From Tetranychus cinnabarinus (taxonomy: Eukaryota; Arthropoda; Arachnida; Trombidiformes; Tetranychidae), in assembly GCA_022266195.1 (NCBI GenBank), contig WHVY01000001.1, positions 16,120,001-16,184,000 on the forward strand: 64,000 nucleotides of DNA, given 5' to 3'. Both the position numbers and the translations under genes were made by a program. Under the pieces are notes generated by a model, which was not told the origin of the DNA, searched no databases, and saw only the letters and a program-made list of their open reading frames with translations. Shown piece by piece: positions 10,307 to 23,515 of the stretch. The first letter of the stretch is position 1, and each line of letters opens with the position of its first letter.

Positions 10307-13300
10307 TTTGAGTAAAGACATTTTGTTTATTCAAAAATAAAAGCTCCAGATTTACGCAGAAAATGTGTTTAGTAAATTTGATTGATTTGATGATGATTGT
10401 CCAGTCATCACTTGATTAATCAACATATTTAATAGTAACAATCGACCACTACCAGTATCTTGAAAAGGGCAATCAATCTTGTTATATCCGATAATTAGGG
10501 TTAACTAATGATGGTTACTATAATGAAACAGGTAAACAAATTAGACCATGAATTAAGTCCCAATTCACAACATTCAAAGTGTAAACAAAAAGGACCTACA
10601 ATTATAATTGCATGCAATCAAACAATTAGATGTTAATCAAATGAATGTCTCATGTAAATAAGGCACAGCAAAAAAAAAACAAAGTGAAACGGGTGAAGGG
10701 AAAGGAGATATTTTCATTTTATCAGTTCATCACTCGACCAAACGAAATTTTCACACCGTCCCTTTTTATACAACAATAGACGTTTTTGTATCAATATTTA
10801 TATTTTTTCACCTTCTTTTCAATTTAAACTTGTTTTGCCCTCAACTATTAACAGTGTAATTTGACTCGGACATTGAACAACAACCATGATAACTTGTTAA
10901 AAGCTGATGTTGACCAAGAATAATCGGAAAAAAGCTGATTGTTAGGAGGAGTTAATACACTGTAAATTGACCCTCAATTTCAACCATTTTATGTCAACAC
11001 CAAATGGGTTTACAATGGAAAAGGATGAATCATTATTTTACCTCTCCGTCCAACAATTTATTCAATTTGATCACCATTGTAATCCTTACAATGAGAACCA
11101 TTTTTGATAGTGAATTTGATTTTGAGAAGGAAAAAAAAGACTTTTTGATTCGGTTACCTTTGCCAGAAAACAACAAAAACATCAGTTACAAAAAAAGGTA
11201 ACATCAAACTGAGAGATCAAATTAAGAAGGGAATTGTTGCCGATTACAATGAATAACCATTTGAATGGACTCAGATGAACTGCCTTTGGTTTGTATTTTC
11301 AATTGTAATCATTACTAACTCAGAGAGTGTGTCTAGGTAATTGTAATCGCAATTACAATTGTAAAGCTCAGTCAAACGAGACTCGTCAAGTCTTCATCAA
11401 ATCTTCCTCCTTGATCTTACCCTTCCAATTTCAACTTGTATTATTGACAATATTTTTACTTTTTTTCAATCTTTTTTATTCTAGATTCTGATGAGCATTC
11501 AATTTCATCTTCACTTCCATGACTCTAATTTTGTTGATCAAAGGACCGATACAAGGAATGAATAAGTTCACAGGATCATCAAAGCAAATCTAAATCTTCA
11601 ACAAAAATCCAAAACTCAAGTCAAGTTACAATGTAACCCTATCCTGTTGCATGCATTACCTGGACTTAATAACAATTTTTGATGATTTCTTAATCAAATT
11701 TGCTCGATTATTTACTTTAATGCATATTAATATTGATAATGATCAATAAAATGATCACCAAAAGGTAAATATAAATCATTTTTACCCTTAAAAGCTTGAT
11801 GGGTAAACACACAATCAATGGAGACGCTTAATCAATCTTTAAATTTAATTGCTCATGCTTTTTCCCCTTGTATTGTCATTATTATGATTATCATTTGAAC
11901 CTTTCTAAATGATTCTCAAAATTATAACCTTTTAACTTGTTGCAAGGAACTACAATTAGTACACTTTTGCGTTAATGTAATAACAGAACCGTAATTTTGA
12001 AATAATTATGAACTTAATTATTGCTTTATTGCTACTTGTTTCTCATCTCTTGTCTCGTGGCCTTCATCTTGATCACCCAAAGTATTATATCATCATCAAT
12101 CTTAATCGATAACACGAATTAAGGTAAACCTTTTGAAGCTACTAATAGCCTTATAACCCCAAAACTGGTTAAACATTAAACAACAGTAAATGGGAAAACA
12201 ATTCAAGTTATTTTGTATTTCTAATGTAAAAAAAGCCGATTCTATTGTAATGGACTGTACTCTTAACTCACAGTCATTATAATTTACCAAATAAATATGA
12301 AATTAACTTGTATTGTGCAGGTCATAATGATAACAATTGTTGAAACTAATTGTAATGGAATGAGAGTTTTAGTTGAAATTTTGAGGGTAAATTAAAAAAG
12401 GTTGAAAAGTCTCAAAATGTATGTAAATAAATGTTTGTCTTCCTGGCTCTTAACCAAGTTTACCCATTTTGTTGTCCTTTTTGCATGACTTGCAATCGTA
12501 GCTTCATGCATTATTTTAATATGAATGAATGATAATTCATCTTATCATTTTCATGTTAATCCATCAAGGTGAACCTAAATTATATTGTATAAGACTCTTT
12601 ACCTTATTACAAAAATGTTCAAGTGTTAACACAGCAAATCATTTTGGGTTACAATCTTGTACCTTGAATGATTGTATAAAAGTTGACTTTACAAATAGAC
12701 TTGATTAAATTAAAGTAAAATAGGTAAGTTCCTCTTTTAATGATGAATGTTAATTGAAACATTAAAAGGCATTTAATGGCACTTCCTTACATTGAATTGA
12801 ATTTGAAACAAATAAATATTCCAACCATTCAATGTTCATTTCATTTTATGTTTTTGTTTCTCTTTCATGACTCAATTGATGATTAAATTTGTAATAACTA
12901 ATTTTTACCTGTTAATTATATGATGCTATTAAAAATTATTACAACCTTCTGCATGATCAATATGGATGTGTTGAGAAATGTGATTTATAAATTGATTTGC
13001 TGGCAACATTTACAATCAAATATGAGGATACAGGTTTAATGGATGTCAATTAAATTTAATTGAGAGACTGACTAATGAAACATCATGATTGTTAATGATT
13101 GAATCGGGATGAATGTTTAGGCTTTAGTATCAATCGTGACTTGAAATAATGAATCAATTACTACAATTCAAAATCGATTTCTCTTAAGATTTATTGATGA
13201 TCAAACTCGAAGATTAGGTAAGATACAAAAATGAAAGGTTAAAAGAGGTAAGACGGTTTAAATATGTGAAACTGGTCAACAATTGTTGATGACCCATTAT

Positions 13301-13544
13301 TTGTATAAAAAGGACTTTGAGTATTAATAATTCAAGACTTGATTTTCAGGATTGATACAGCTTTTGTTTGTAGTCGTTCAGACTTCAAGACAGTTGAGTT
13401 TACCTCTAAGGTTAGGAAGTCATTTTCAATTCTAGTTTTACAATGAAAAACGAAAAGTGTTGCTTGCTAATGAAATTGCCATGATTCAGTTAATGGCTGG
13501 AGAGCTTTTGACACATGTTTTCATACAAAATTTGATGTAGATGA
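10307..13544. other. intergenic region, no gene seen
   Basis: About 3.2 kb of AT-rich sequence. Frames of 62-65 codons (11004-11201, 12102-12290) lack any feature of a protein. The right end is the 3' flank of MAM gene A. Confidence 0.6.
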
Positions 13545-16500
13545 TTATTCAGATTTGAAATTATCGCCCGCAGCATTTTGCTGAAATTGCTGTAAATCAA
13601 CGTCATCAGAGTCAAACAATTTGTCTTTGTTGCAATTTTCAATCAAAGGAATACCATTCGGTGGCTGATAATTTTGAAATCGGGTCCGTCTTTTCACGTA
13701 AAGGGCTACGAAAACAGTAGCCAAGACAATTGTTATTGCTCCCAGTAAAATGAATGGTGCTGGAATGAGAAAATTGAATTAAAGTTAATAATCAAGTCTG
13801 TGAGTGTTGATTAAGAAGATTTTACCTGATCCAAGAGTGACTCCTTGAGATTTTTGAACTTTATCATGATTAGCAGCAGTAACAGGGATATCTATATCAT
13901 GAGGTGTCGTTGGTCCAGGAACAGTCGGAATTTTGCTTTCCTGTGTAGTTACTTCAGTGTGAGGAGTTGGTTTAATTGTGGGTGCAGGTGTAGGTTCATG
14001 ATGTTCAGTAGTTGGCTTTGGAGGTATTTTGGTGGGCTTTGCAGTGATGGGTTGTTCAGTTTCTGTAGGAACCGGTTTGGTGGTCGTAGTGGTCTCATGT
14101 TTTTCATAGGGATCACAATCTACTAATTGAAAAGATCCTAGTCCACCATGTACTCTCGTATCATCAGTTGATTGCACATCTAAAACAAATTGTATGTAAT
14201 AACCTGGGTCAAGTGATCCAAGCGCTAATAGCTTGTCACTCCATTCATCTGCATGGTCTAAATCAACCACCTTTTTTGTAACTGATTCAAGATCATTTCT
14301 TAATCTAGCTGTCATTGTAGCTTTATCGGCAAGGAAATATGTAAAATTAAAGCGACAGTCTGGTGATGTTTTACCAAGTCTTGGTGATTTAAGTATGGCT
14401 CGAAGATTATTTGAACGTTTTTCTGGAACTATAAAATTTTTTGGTTTATTTTTTTCTGGTATCCTAGCATTATACTTATTTCCCTTGTATTTGTCAAAAA
14501 CGACCCAATCGTCTTCACCTTCATTGGTCCAACCGCAAAGAGATTGACTATCAAACTCACAAGGACCACAATAAAGTTCATCAACACCATCCAAACAATC
14601 AATATTGTAGTCACACAATTTATCATCTGGAATACAAACTGATCCAAAATCTGTTTTGCAACGGAATTCGTTTTTAGGACAGTCAGATGTTATCGTTTTA
14701 ATTGGATCATCAGATTTATCGAAACATGAATCACTAATAACAATATCATCGATAACAGCATAATAATTACTTTGGTAATTTCCTTGTTCTAACTGTGAAT
14801 ATCTGGCCGTGAAAAAGAAATTGAATGGAACTGAAATGTCACCCTTTTTAAGGTTTATACGTTTACGTTTGAAACCAAAAACATCATCAAATGGTAATTC
14901 AAGTAACTGGGTATAATTAGAGTTACTATCAACAAGTGAAACTAAAAGAGTGACTCCAGCTGTATTATAATAGAAGACCATTGAACAATTATCAACTGAT
15001 GTTAACTCTGGACTAGCTAATTTAATTTCTTTCGGAATGCTTCTATCGGAAGAATCAGTTAAAGAATCGTACTTTGGATAAAGAGCCATGTAACCCGAAT
15101 TTTCTAGTCCTTTTGAATGATCTCTTGTTGGTGTTGTGATAACTTGATCGCCAGTTTTAGCCAAACCCCATTTAGACTTTTCATTGGATAAATTAGTCCA
15201 GTACTCAGCATCACTGCTATCTTCAAATGAGTAAATCCTGTAACTGTCACAATTAAACTCATCATCACCATCGAAGCAATCAAAGGATTGATCACACACT
15301 TGATCTTGACTTATGCGCCTTCCATTTCCACAAGTATAAATTTCACTTGACTCGAAGCTATCAATAGTATCCTGGTAGCCACAGTCAATTAACTTCACCG
15401 GACCAAGACTTAATGGATAATCACTGGTTCTTATTTCAGCAAGGAAGTAGAGATTAAATGGAATCGGTATACGACTTAAGTTGATTTCAACACTGCTGTT
15501 CTGAATAGATTTCAACATTGATTCGTCCCACACTTCAACTGTACGTCCATCTTGGAACATCAAGTGTACCTTGAGCTTATTAGAATTACTAGAATCCTTT
15601 TTAAAATTAAACTGCAATTTACAAGTTGGTGCAGTTGGTTTTAAAGGTTGACTTAAAAGAAAAGCATCTTTTTTTGTGAAAAGCCAAAATGTTTGTCTGC
15701 CTTGCACGTTTGCCTGGCCATTTTTGATAAACCAATTGGTTTTATCGTCTTTCCAATAACCACAAAAGTCATTCTCGAAAGAGCAATCACCACAATTATG
15801 CTCGTCTTCACCTGTTGGACAATCTACAATGAAATCACAGACTTGGTGTCCTAATAATGTTTTCCCATTTTTACAAACAAATGGAGATTCATCACAGCTA
15901 CCCGTCTTGATAGAGATGTCATCGATAGCAAGTGCACCACTTCCAACAAGATAAACACGGGCAGCTTTGGATAAATCGGGGTTGAACTTCATCAAAGCCT
16001 GAAAAGTCCCCCAACTAGTTTCATCGATTACGCCTTTTTCAATGAGTTTATACACTCCACCTTGTTCAGTGATGATTTCAATATCATTTTTACCAATACG
16101 ATAGACCTTAACAGATAGGCACATTTCAGCTGTTTTTTCAGACAAGTAGATTGGTGGAAATGCAAGAATCGCAGTTTCATATTTCTGTTTCAAAGTCAAG
16201 TAATGCCCATCCCAAGAGCTTAAAGTTGCGTCTCGGCTTGGGGTTACCCATCTAGCCTGAACAATGACCCATTCCGTTGTTGCTTTGAATTCATCACCAG
16301 ATCCGATTATAGCGAGTGATTTATCTTTATCAAGATTATTTAATGAGCAGTCCTTTTCAAAGTCGCAAAAATAATTATAATCGATTGAACATGTTCCTTC
16401 GGTCAATTCTAATCCATCAATGATAATTGTTCCATGAGAATTGGGTGTCTGACTTGCACCAAAAATTAATTTGCTTTCTTCATTTAAAACATCCAATTGT

Positions 16501-19299
16501 ATTTTTGCTTGATCCCAATCACCACGAGAATGACTGTTTAATTTGACGGTAGGAGTTTGTCGAAGATACTGATTAAAATCTGAGTCCATTTTATCAGTCC
16601 ATAAATTCAATTCAATATCTCCAGCGATTGAATACCAGAACTTTAGACAATATTCAACATTTGGCTTCACATTGGAAATGTAAAAGTAAGAAAAGGAACT
16701 AATATCACGAAAATCAACTGGTTCATCGAAAAATAAAACAAAGTCGTTTTTAAATTTGTAATCAAGTTCTGAAGTTTTGGGTAATTGACTGGGGTTCTTA
16801 AAAACCCAATTGTTAAATGCAGAGGGAACAACTTTGACACATTTTTGATCAATCAAACCATCATGAATGCAAGCAGGAGTCTCTTGATGTTCACAATAGT
16901 TAACCACAATATCATCAATAGCTGCAAACAGTTGAACTCCACTGAATTCAAATGAATATTTAACAAGCTGACCAGAATCAGATAAAGGTATTTCCATTGT
17001 TTTCCATTTTTCTTCTGATATTGCAGGATTCAATGACCAAACTGTCTTGCTTTCTTTTGCCTCATTTGAAGTCAATTTTATTGAAAATTTTCCATCTCGA
17101 CTAAACGTTAAGGCATACGAAAAAGATAAACAGGTTTTGCCTAGACTTCGGTCCATAAAAGGACTTTCCAATGAGTACGAAACCAACTCATCATTTTTTT
17201 GTGTATTTGTATAAACAAATAAATCATATGGGTCAATATTTTTAAGCGGTGTCCAATCGATTGCCGAAGGATAAGGTAGTCGTCCAAATCCAACCAAGAG
17301 TTCCCCGCTTTTTATTGTATAATCACATAAACCAGAATCAAAGTTACATGAACCATGAGATGAGCAAGGTTCGGGACTAACTGCTAATTCATCTATCGCT
17401 ATTGGAGTTGATTTTTCTGTGTGTCGAGAGGCTGAAAGGATCAATTTAATGTAATCATCCAGAGGAGGTAAGTCTACATTAACTTTAACCCATTGTTGAT
17501 TGGCAATATATGGTTGAACCCAGACGGTAGAGCGAGATCCTGATATAGATTGAATGCCAAGTTGAAGAGTGTCCGAAGGGTATTTTTGCTCAAAGACTTG
17601 AAAGGATAAACATTTGGCTTCATTAGATGATAAGTAAATTGTTGAGATTAGATCACTAGATGAACCAACAAATCCATTTGTTGGAGTTCTCACGAAATGA
17701 CCAGCTTCAGTATTAGTTGTTGCATCGAAACCAACTAAATCATGTTGAGAGTTTGATCCATTCGACACAAACAATCGGAAATTACTTTGATAATCAGGTT
17801 CAACCAACCAAAAACATAAAGATGGATTTTCAAAATCACACTTATAATCAAAATCACAAGAACCAGGTTTAACTAAAATTGAACCCAAAGCAATATCGTC
17901 TGATGTTGCTACAAACTTTAACCTAAACATGTCACCATTTTGCTGTGAAGGATCAAAATAATATTTACCAAGGATCCAATCATCATATTTGGATCCTTCT
18001 TGTCTCCAAACACTTTGTCCAGTTTGATTAAACTTTGAGACATCAGCTCCAATTACCGATTCTAATTGTAACTCTAAAGATCCAACTGATAAACCAAACA
18101 TAAAATAATTAAAGTACAAACAAAAGGGTTCTTTCTCATGCAATATTGGTGACTCTAGAACACTTCGCTTGGTTGGACTTTGGGTATAAATGAATCCACC
18201 TAAATATTAATAACAAGGAAAATTGAAAATGCAAAATATGTTTTGTTATCAATTACACTGTATATTGTTTGTTAATTAATATGTTTTCTTACCATTTTCA
18301 ATTTGCTTAGCTGGTTGTCCAAAGCCTGATAAACTGTAATCACCCAGAACCCAGCCATTCCAACCTTGATCTTCCCATTGACAGAAATTGTCAGTAAATT
18401 TACATTCCAATATTTGAACGTTTGCCAAAAGTCCTCCTACAAAGATACCGAAAATCGCAAGGTGAGTCAAATGTAACCAGTAAAACCTATCTTCAACATC
18501 TTCCATGCAAACCTATTGTATCTTTCAATCAGTCTTGTGACGATCTTTCGATCACTTATCTTGTTAATTAATCTGAGCTCATTGAAACTTCATTATGCAT
18601 TCAGACCAAGTTGCATTAAGCAAATTTCCCCCTTTATATTTTGCTACCGAATTACTTCACTCATCTACTGTTTTTTATCTTTAATGATTACCTATTGTTC
18701 CCACTATCATCAATATCCTTTTCATCAATTAAACCAGTAATCGGTTAATTCAGTCAGATTCATAAACAATGAAGCTTAAAATAACATTGAACTAACAATG
18801 TAACTTGTAAGTTTCAATCTTTGACCTTTTAGCTACCTGAATTTGCTTTGAGGTTTACTTCTTTGATTCAAATTAACTTCTGATTAGCCCCATGAGCTTT
18901 CATTTTTCATCTTCTATTCCAAGTAAATAGAAATAAATTGATTCTGTTCCATTCTCAAACTAAAATGAACCAGAAATAAGCTCCAAAAAAGAAAGAAAAA
19001 CTTGCATCTTGTTTTCAATGAATCTGGTTGATGGGTAAACGTAATCTTGCGGTTTAAATTGATTCAATTTCAATCCTTGAAACAAATTAATCAACTTCAA
19101 ACACCTTAATCCATTATATACTTTTGGACACATTGAATTGATTTTAGTAAAGTGAAATTACTAAAAATTTCAAGGCATATCATTACAATTAGGGGAAAAA
19201 ACAGTCAAATTGGATTCAGAAACAGGTATAAGATCACATCAAAGGCTTACCTTTCAAGAATGAAATGAGAAGCAATAAAATGAAATGAGCTTTAATCAT
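13545..19299 (-). CDS. MAM/LDLa type I membrane protein A (1593 aa, 4 exons)
   Basis: Exons on the minus strand: 19299-19251, 18436-18293, 18199-13826, 13759-13545. All introns are GT-AG in phase 1. Exon 1 gives the signal peptide (MIKAHFILLLLISFLKG). Eight MAM-type domains follow, at about residues 27-179, 180-343, 344-504, 505-668 (divergent), 669-833, 869-1014, 1050-1224 and 1277-1433. Three LDL-receptor class A modules lie at 834-868, 1015-1049 and 1238-1276, each with the acidic CDG/GEDEHNC-type calcium cage. Then come a Thr/Pro/Glu stalk (1434-1520), one membrane span (APFILLGAITIVLATVFVA) and a 48-residue tail ending NFKSE. MAM and LDLa modules mediate extracellular adhesion, and the layout resembles MALRD1-type proteins; the ligand is unknown. 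It is the most complete of three tandem paralogues (B and C downstream). The TATA box is at 19494-19499. Confidence 0.85.
18504..18506 (-). other. alternative in-frame ATG inside intron 1 of gene A
   Basis: Reading through the end of intron 1 from this ATG gives MEDVEDRFYWLHLTHLAIFG, a hydrophobic leader in frame with exon 2. A TATAAA lies about 130 bp upstream (18633-18638, minus). The same in-frame leader exists in gene B (ATG at 35128). This could be an internal promoter giving a different N-terminus, or chance. Confidence 0.3.
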
Positions 19300-19493
19300 T
19301 TGGCCACAATGAATCAAATGGTTTCAATGTTGATTGTAAGTTTAATTAGATGATGGATAATATGATGGTAATTAAAAAGCAAACACAAACAAACGTTAAC
19401 AAAACAATCAAATGGTCATCAGCTAATTGGTATCATAGGACATTACATTAGTGAAAGACTAACTTCAATCTCGTTGCTTAAACAGCAAAGGCG

Positions 19494-19499
19494 TTTATA
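19494..19499 (-). promoter_or_regulatory. TATA box of MAM gene A
   Basis: TATAAA on the minus strand, 195 bp before the signal-exon ATG. The surrounding 350 bp is duplicated upstream of gene B, where the same box occurs at 36035-36040. Confidence 0.5.
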
Positions 19500-20475
19500 A
19501 AACTTTCATCTCCAATTCATATTTTTATATTTAATTGTCTTTTTTAATAATCTTTTCAAATGATTAAAATTGTTCATATCAAAACCTCCACCTACCTTAA
19601 TGTGTGCCATGTGAATTGATGTAATTGAGAATTTGGTTGAAAGGAAAGTCTTCAAAGGTGACAAATAATACAATATGAATTCCAATGTAATGAGATGTAA
19701 ATCGCGGCACTTATTAGGTAATTGATAACAATTAAAGGCGTATGTAAATTTGATAATTTCAATAAATGCTACTGTTTTCAATGAATCTATCATTGTCTGT
19801 GAATCTAATTTGGAAGGATAAAAATGACCCAAATGAAAGGATTTCACGTTAACTTCAGGCTCATGTGTGAATTTTCATTACTTGAACCATTTAACAATTT
19901 AACATTTAAAAGCAATTTGTATTAACTTTAAATTAACTGAAAAACAGCTTAACCGTCGTGATAGAGATTCAAGAATTATCGCAATCAGTTAATTTACCGC
20001 TTTCAAATTTTCAATAACAAAGTAAATCTGATTTTACTGTGAAATTTAAATGATTGTCTCAATTTATTTTGAACGATTGACTCATATTGCATTTCAAATT
20101 TGAACTCAGAATACATTTCAAGGTAGACCATTAAAGATGGATCGATAGCTAATTGAATCTTGAATATTTTAATATCTTTCTATGAAATTCTTATGAAATT
20201 TAAATTTTGGTTGGCAACAAGTTTTGCTAGTTTTTATTAAATTAATCAAGCCTGAGATTTGACTGGATAAAACTGATAAAAATTGAAAAATCGATGAACC
20301 GTTGTTATTTTCATCGCAATCATCATGAATGATTCAACATTATCCCCTGAATAGATATAGCTTTTGCCAATGAAGGGTTGGACATAGAAACAATTGAGTC
20401 TACTTTTTTTATTAAGTCATAAGCATTTTTAACCTCTAGTTTTACTGTAAAAGATTAAAAGTTTAATTGTGTAGA

Positions 20476-20585
20476 TCAGTGTGAGGTGTCAAATGTAGAC
20501 TCCAATGTTCCTTCATGATGTTCAGTAGTTAGGTTAGGTTAAGATAGTGACATAATTATTTTGGTGAGCCTTGCAGGTAACGCCA
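20476..20585 (-). pseudogene. fragment of a MAM-gene Thr/Pro stalk
   Basis: Blocks such as AATGTAGACTC, TCATGATGTTCAGTAGTT and ATTTTGGTGAGCCTTGCAG match the stalk-coding DNA of genes A and B (near 13990-14045 and 30185-30245) in order. The frame is disrupted and no MAM sequence flanks it. It looks like a relic of another copy or of a local rearrangement. Confidence 0.5.
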
Positions 20586-21696
20586 TTGCCATTCAAGTTT
20601 GAATTTATCACAACCAATTAACCTAACAAATTTTTAACAAAAGTAATATTTTTATTCTGGAAATATTTCGCTCTTCTGTTATTTGTTAAAAATCAACGCA
20701 ATCAAATTAACGAATGAACTCACGATCATGTAAAATGCTTTGTCAAGGCGATTTCTCTACCTATTTGAGGTATTAGCAATAAACAAAAATACTGCTGACA
20801 ATTAGATAAACTTACAGGCACCATTAACTTTTAAAATAAGATATTTCGTGAAACTCATTTTACTTGTGTAACTTTCGATGGACAATCATGAAATGCACTT
20901 ATTTGCCATGTAAAATTTTGTGCCTGTTAAACAAATCAAGTTCAATTTTCCGTTAAACTTTCCGAATTATGTGACCGTAAGAGTAAGAAAGCTGAAAAAT
21001 TTTATTTGTCGATAAAACTTGTTGGTAAACACCATGGATTCTCCACTGCTTCAATGTATCAACAGTTCTCTCGATTTTTGCCATTTGCCTAAATTCTTCG
21101 AACATCAATATTTCGTGAATAATAACCTTTACAATCATCATTCTTTGAAATAGATTTTATTATGGTTGTAATAAATTGAAATATTAAAGCATTCAAGATT
21201 CTATAAAAAGCATTGTATTATAATACTTATGTTGTCAGATTTGAGACTTGATTTATAAAGTTTAATGAAAAATTATTTGCTCGAAGCGCACTAACAGTTA
21301 CCCAAGTGCCACTCGGGGATTTTGATGTTTGATGGCTCATTCGATAGGGCTAAAGGTGTAGATGATTGGGCTGTTGGGTTTTACCTGCGAGTTGGGTGGT
21401 TCCTAAGATATTTGGGTTTAAAATTTGGCAACTTTGTTTATAAAGAAATAAGATTAGTTTTAAATGTGAACTGTTTTGGCTAGTGTTAGAAAGAAAAAAA
21501 GAGGTTTTGGGTTCGATTCCAATTGTGGCTTTTTTCGATAAAACTTAATTGTACTTAGCTTTGACTTTAATTAATTATACTTTATTTAAGGTTATTTTAT
21601 GATTTTTGATATTTTTTGATATTTTTGATAGTTTTTTTGTTTTTATGGTATTTTTGTTGCTTTTTATTTGGTTTTTTGGTATTTTTGATGTATATA

Positions 21697-22007
21697 CAGT
21701 GCGTCCTCGCTTAAGTTATAATTTTTGTGGGTGAAGCTTAGGGCAAAAAGTCTAAAGATGGCTCTGTTTTACTAATTTTCTGGTAGCAACTTACAATGGT
21801 CCCAACAATTTATAATTGCTTGAGAAGTTAAATCAAACCAACTTTCAGAAATAATCTTGATCACTTCAACTAGATCAATACATTTTGTTATATCGTTTCC
21901 ATTGCTAACCCACTTAGCCAGTAAGTTAACCAGTTTACCCATTGAGCTAAAACGCTCAACAAAAAATATAACTTAACCGAGGATATAACTTAAGCGAGGA
22001 CGCACTG
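21697..22007. mobile_element. pogo/Tigger-like MITE, 311 bp
   Basis: Perfect 24-bp terminal inverted repeats starting CAGTGCGTCCTCGCTTAAGT, with TA on both sides (21695-21696, 22008-22009). The CAGT...CCCTCGC-style terminus resembles pogo/Tigger elements. There is no transposase inside. A second, imperfect copy of the inner TIR motif (ATAACTTAACCGAGGATA) sits just before the right end. Confidence 0.8.
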
Positions 22008-22319
22008 TATAATATATAGTAATACACTATCATTAGTGAAGATGAAGAGGATCAGTACAATGTTTGCAACAGAGGGAAATTTGACAATATGAACATTTTA
22101 CAGAAATTGAATATTCCCAATCAGTGACTGAACATTTGTCAACGCATACAACAAAATTGACTTCTAACGTATGTAAAGTAAAAATGGAAATGATTTTTGA
22201 ATTGGATTATCTTAAGACGCACTAATTGGATTAGCTCAAAATTTTCAACATATGTTCTTTAGGGTATTAAGAGTATAAATATGCAAAATCAGGGCAATAT
22301 CTGCACCAGAACTCAAGAT

Positions 22320-23072
22320 GTTGAAGTTGAAGCAAAATGAAGTTTTTAAAATTTGTGCGAACATCATGAAAAGTTTGAAGACAAATCAGCGCGAAGTGAA
22401 ATTGTCGCTAAATTTATTGCTGCTGGTGTACAAACTACCACTGCATATCGTCAATATGCTAAGTTAAGTATTGGAAACAGTAGTAAGAGAAACCAGGATC
22501 AGGATTATCGGACTCTAAATTCAACAATTCGAATGTGAAAGAAACGAAAAAATAATTGTTGATAAAGTTTTTGTGGTTATGCAGCTGTTGCAAGAGCTAT
22601 CGGAGTGAGCAAACCAACAGCTAAAAGTTATATCGAACGAGCTGGAATCAAAATTGCTAAAAGAAAAAAAGTGCCTAAAGTTTCTCCAGAACAAAAGCAA
22701 CGACAAAAAAACGAATTCGTCGATTGAGGATGGAGATTGGTGATCAAGAATTGATTTTGGACGATGAGAGTTACTTCGATTTGGAAGGCTGAAATTTCTA
22801 TGGTTCTGATCGTTGTGCATTCAATGCATTGGAAATCTGAGCTGTCACTACGCTCGAACATCGCTCGAAACGCTAGAGGCGCCAGTGTCAACTATGTAAA
22901 AAAGGATGACAACCCACCTAATTGTCCACAATTAAGGCCAATTGAAGATTTTTGGGCAAATCTTAAATGCAAAGTCTATTCAGATGGTTGGTTGCCGAAA
23001 TGCAAAAAAGATTTAATTAATAGGATCAGAAATGTTCTCAGAAAATCAACAACAATCGTTGAAGAGCGATAG
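22320..23072 (+). pseudogene. degraded Tc1/mariner-superfamily transposase
   Basis: Recognisable pieces lie in different frames. An N-terminal helix-turn-helix-like part (EDKSARSEIVAKFIAAG, 22377-22427) is followed by a second DNA-binding part (ARAIGVSKPTAKSYIERAG). Next is the first catalytic block (ILDDESYF, near 22753-22776), and last the acidic C-terminal block (NCPQLRPIEDFWANLK), whose Glu is the third catalytic residue. Frameshifts and stops separate them, and the region that should hold the second catalytic Asp is deleted or unrecognisable, so it is inactive. No matching terminal repeats were identified. Confidence 0.75.
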
Positions 23073-23483
23073 TTCTCTGCATTACAATAGCCTTGTAGTG
23101 ATTGAACAATATTGGCTGGATTGATCATTTCTAAAATATCAACGTAAACAAGAACAAATCAAATTAGTAAATAAAACAGAGAATAAAAATTAACTTCACT
23201 TACCGATTATGAAAATACGATGAAAATCAGGTAGGTAAAAAGATAAAAATGATGCAAAAAAGGAGGAATAAATTTCAGATATAGTTTCAATTTTGCACTC
23301 AATCTCGCGCATTCTTTTCTTAGCTTTGTCGTGTCACTATACTTGTTAAAAGTCAATACGCTTGGTACCAGGTTTGTAATTGTTTCGATCTCCTACCATC
23401 AGATCATTTCACTCATATTCTATCAATCTAATGTAGGCTTTTTTACAAAAATAAAGAAAATAAAATCGACTTAATTAATTCAT
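23073..23483. other. 3' flank of the silk-like gene
   Basis: AT-rich, with no ORF or repeat recognised. Confidence 0.5.
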
Positions 23484-23489
23484 TTTATT
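23484..23489 (-). terminator. poly(A) signal of the silk-like gene
   Basis: AATAAA on the minus strand, 27 nt after the stop at 23516. Confidence 0.55.
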
Positions 23490-23515
23490 TTTTCGAGCAT
23501 ACTAGAATTTTAGCA

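Larger units (their letters stand above)
19300..21694. other. promoter and intergenic DNA upstream of gene A
   Basis: 19300-19650 is closely similar to 35852-36196 upstream of gene B, so the tandem duplication included the promoter. Beyond that the two diverge abruptly. The remainder holds a decayed stalk fragment (20476-20585), a diverged copy of the 7-9 kb repeat family (about 20990-21270), a tRNA-like B-box motif at 21509-21520 (GGGTTCGATTCC), and a T-rich low-complexity tract (21531-21694). No intact gene. Confidence 0.55.

Noticed and set aside
19506..19847. 113-codon minus-strand frame upstream of gene A
   Set aside because: It overlaps the duplicated promoter and is not preserved in the gene B copy; AT-rich chance frame.
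21466..21527. tRNA gene suggested by GGGTTCGATTCC followed by a T run
   Set aside because: The T-stem has mismatches and no proper D arm or anticodon arm forms. At most a tRNA-derived relic.
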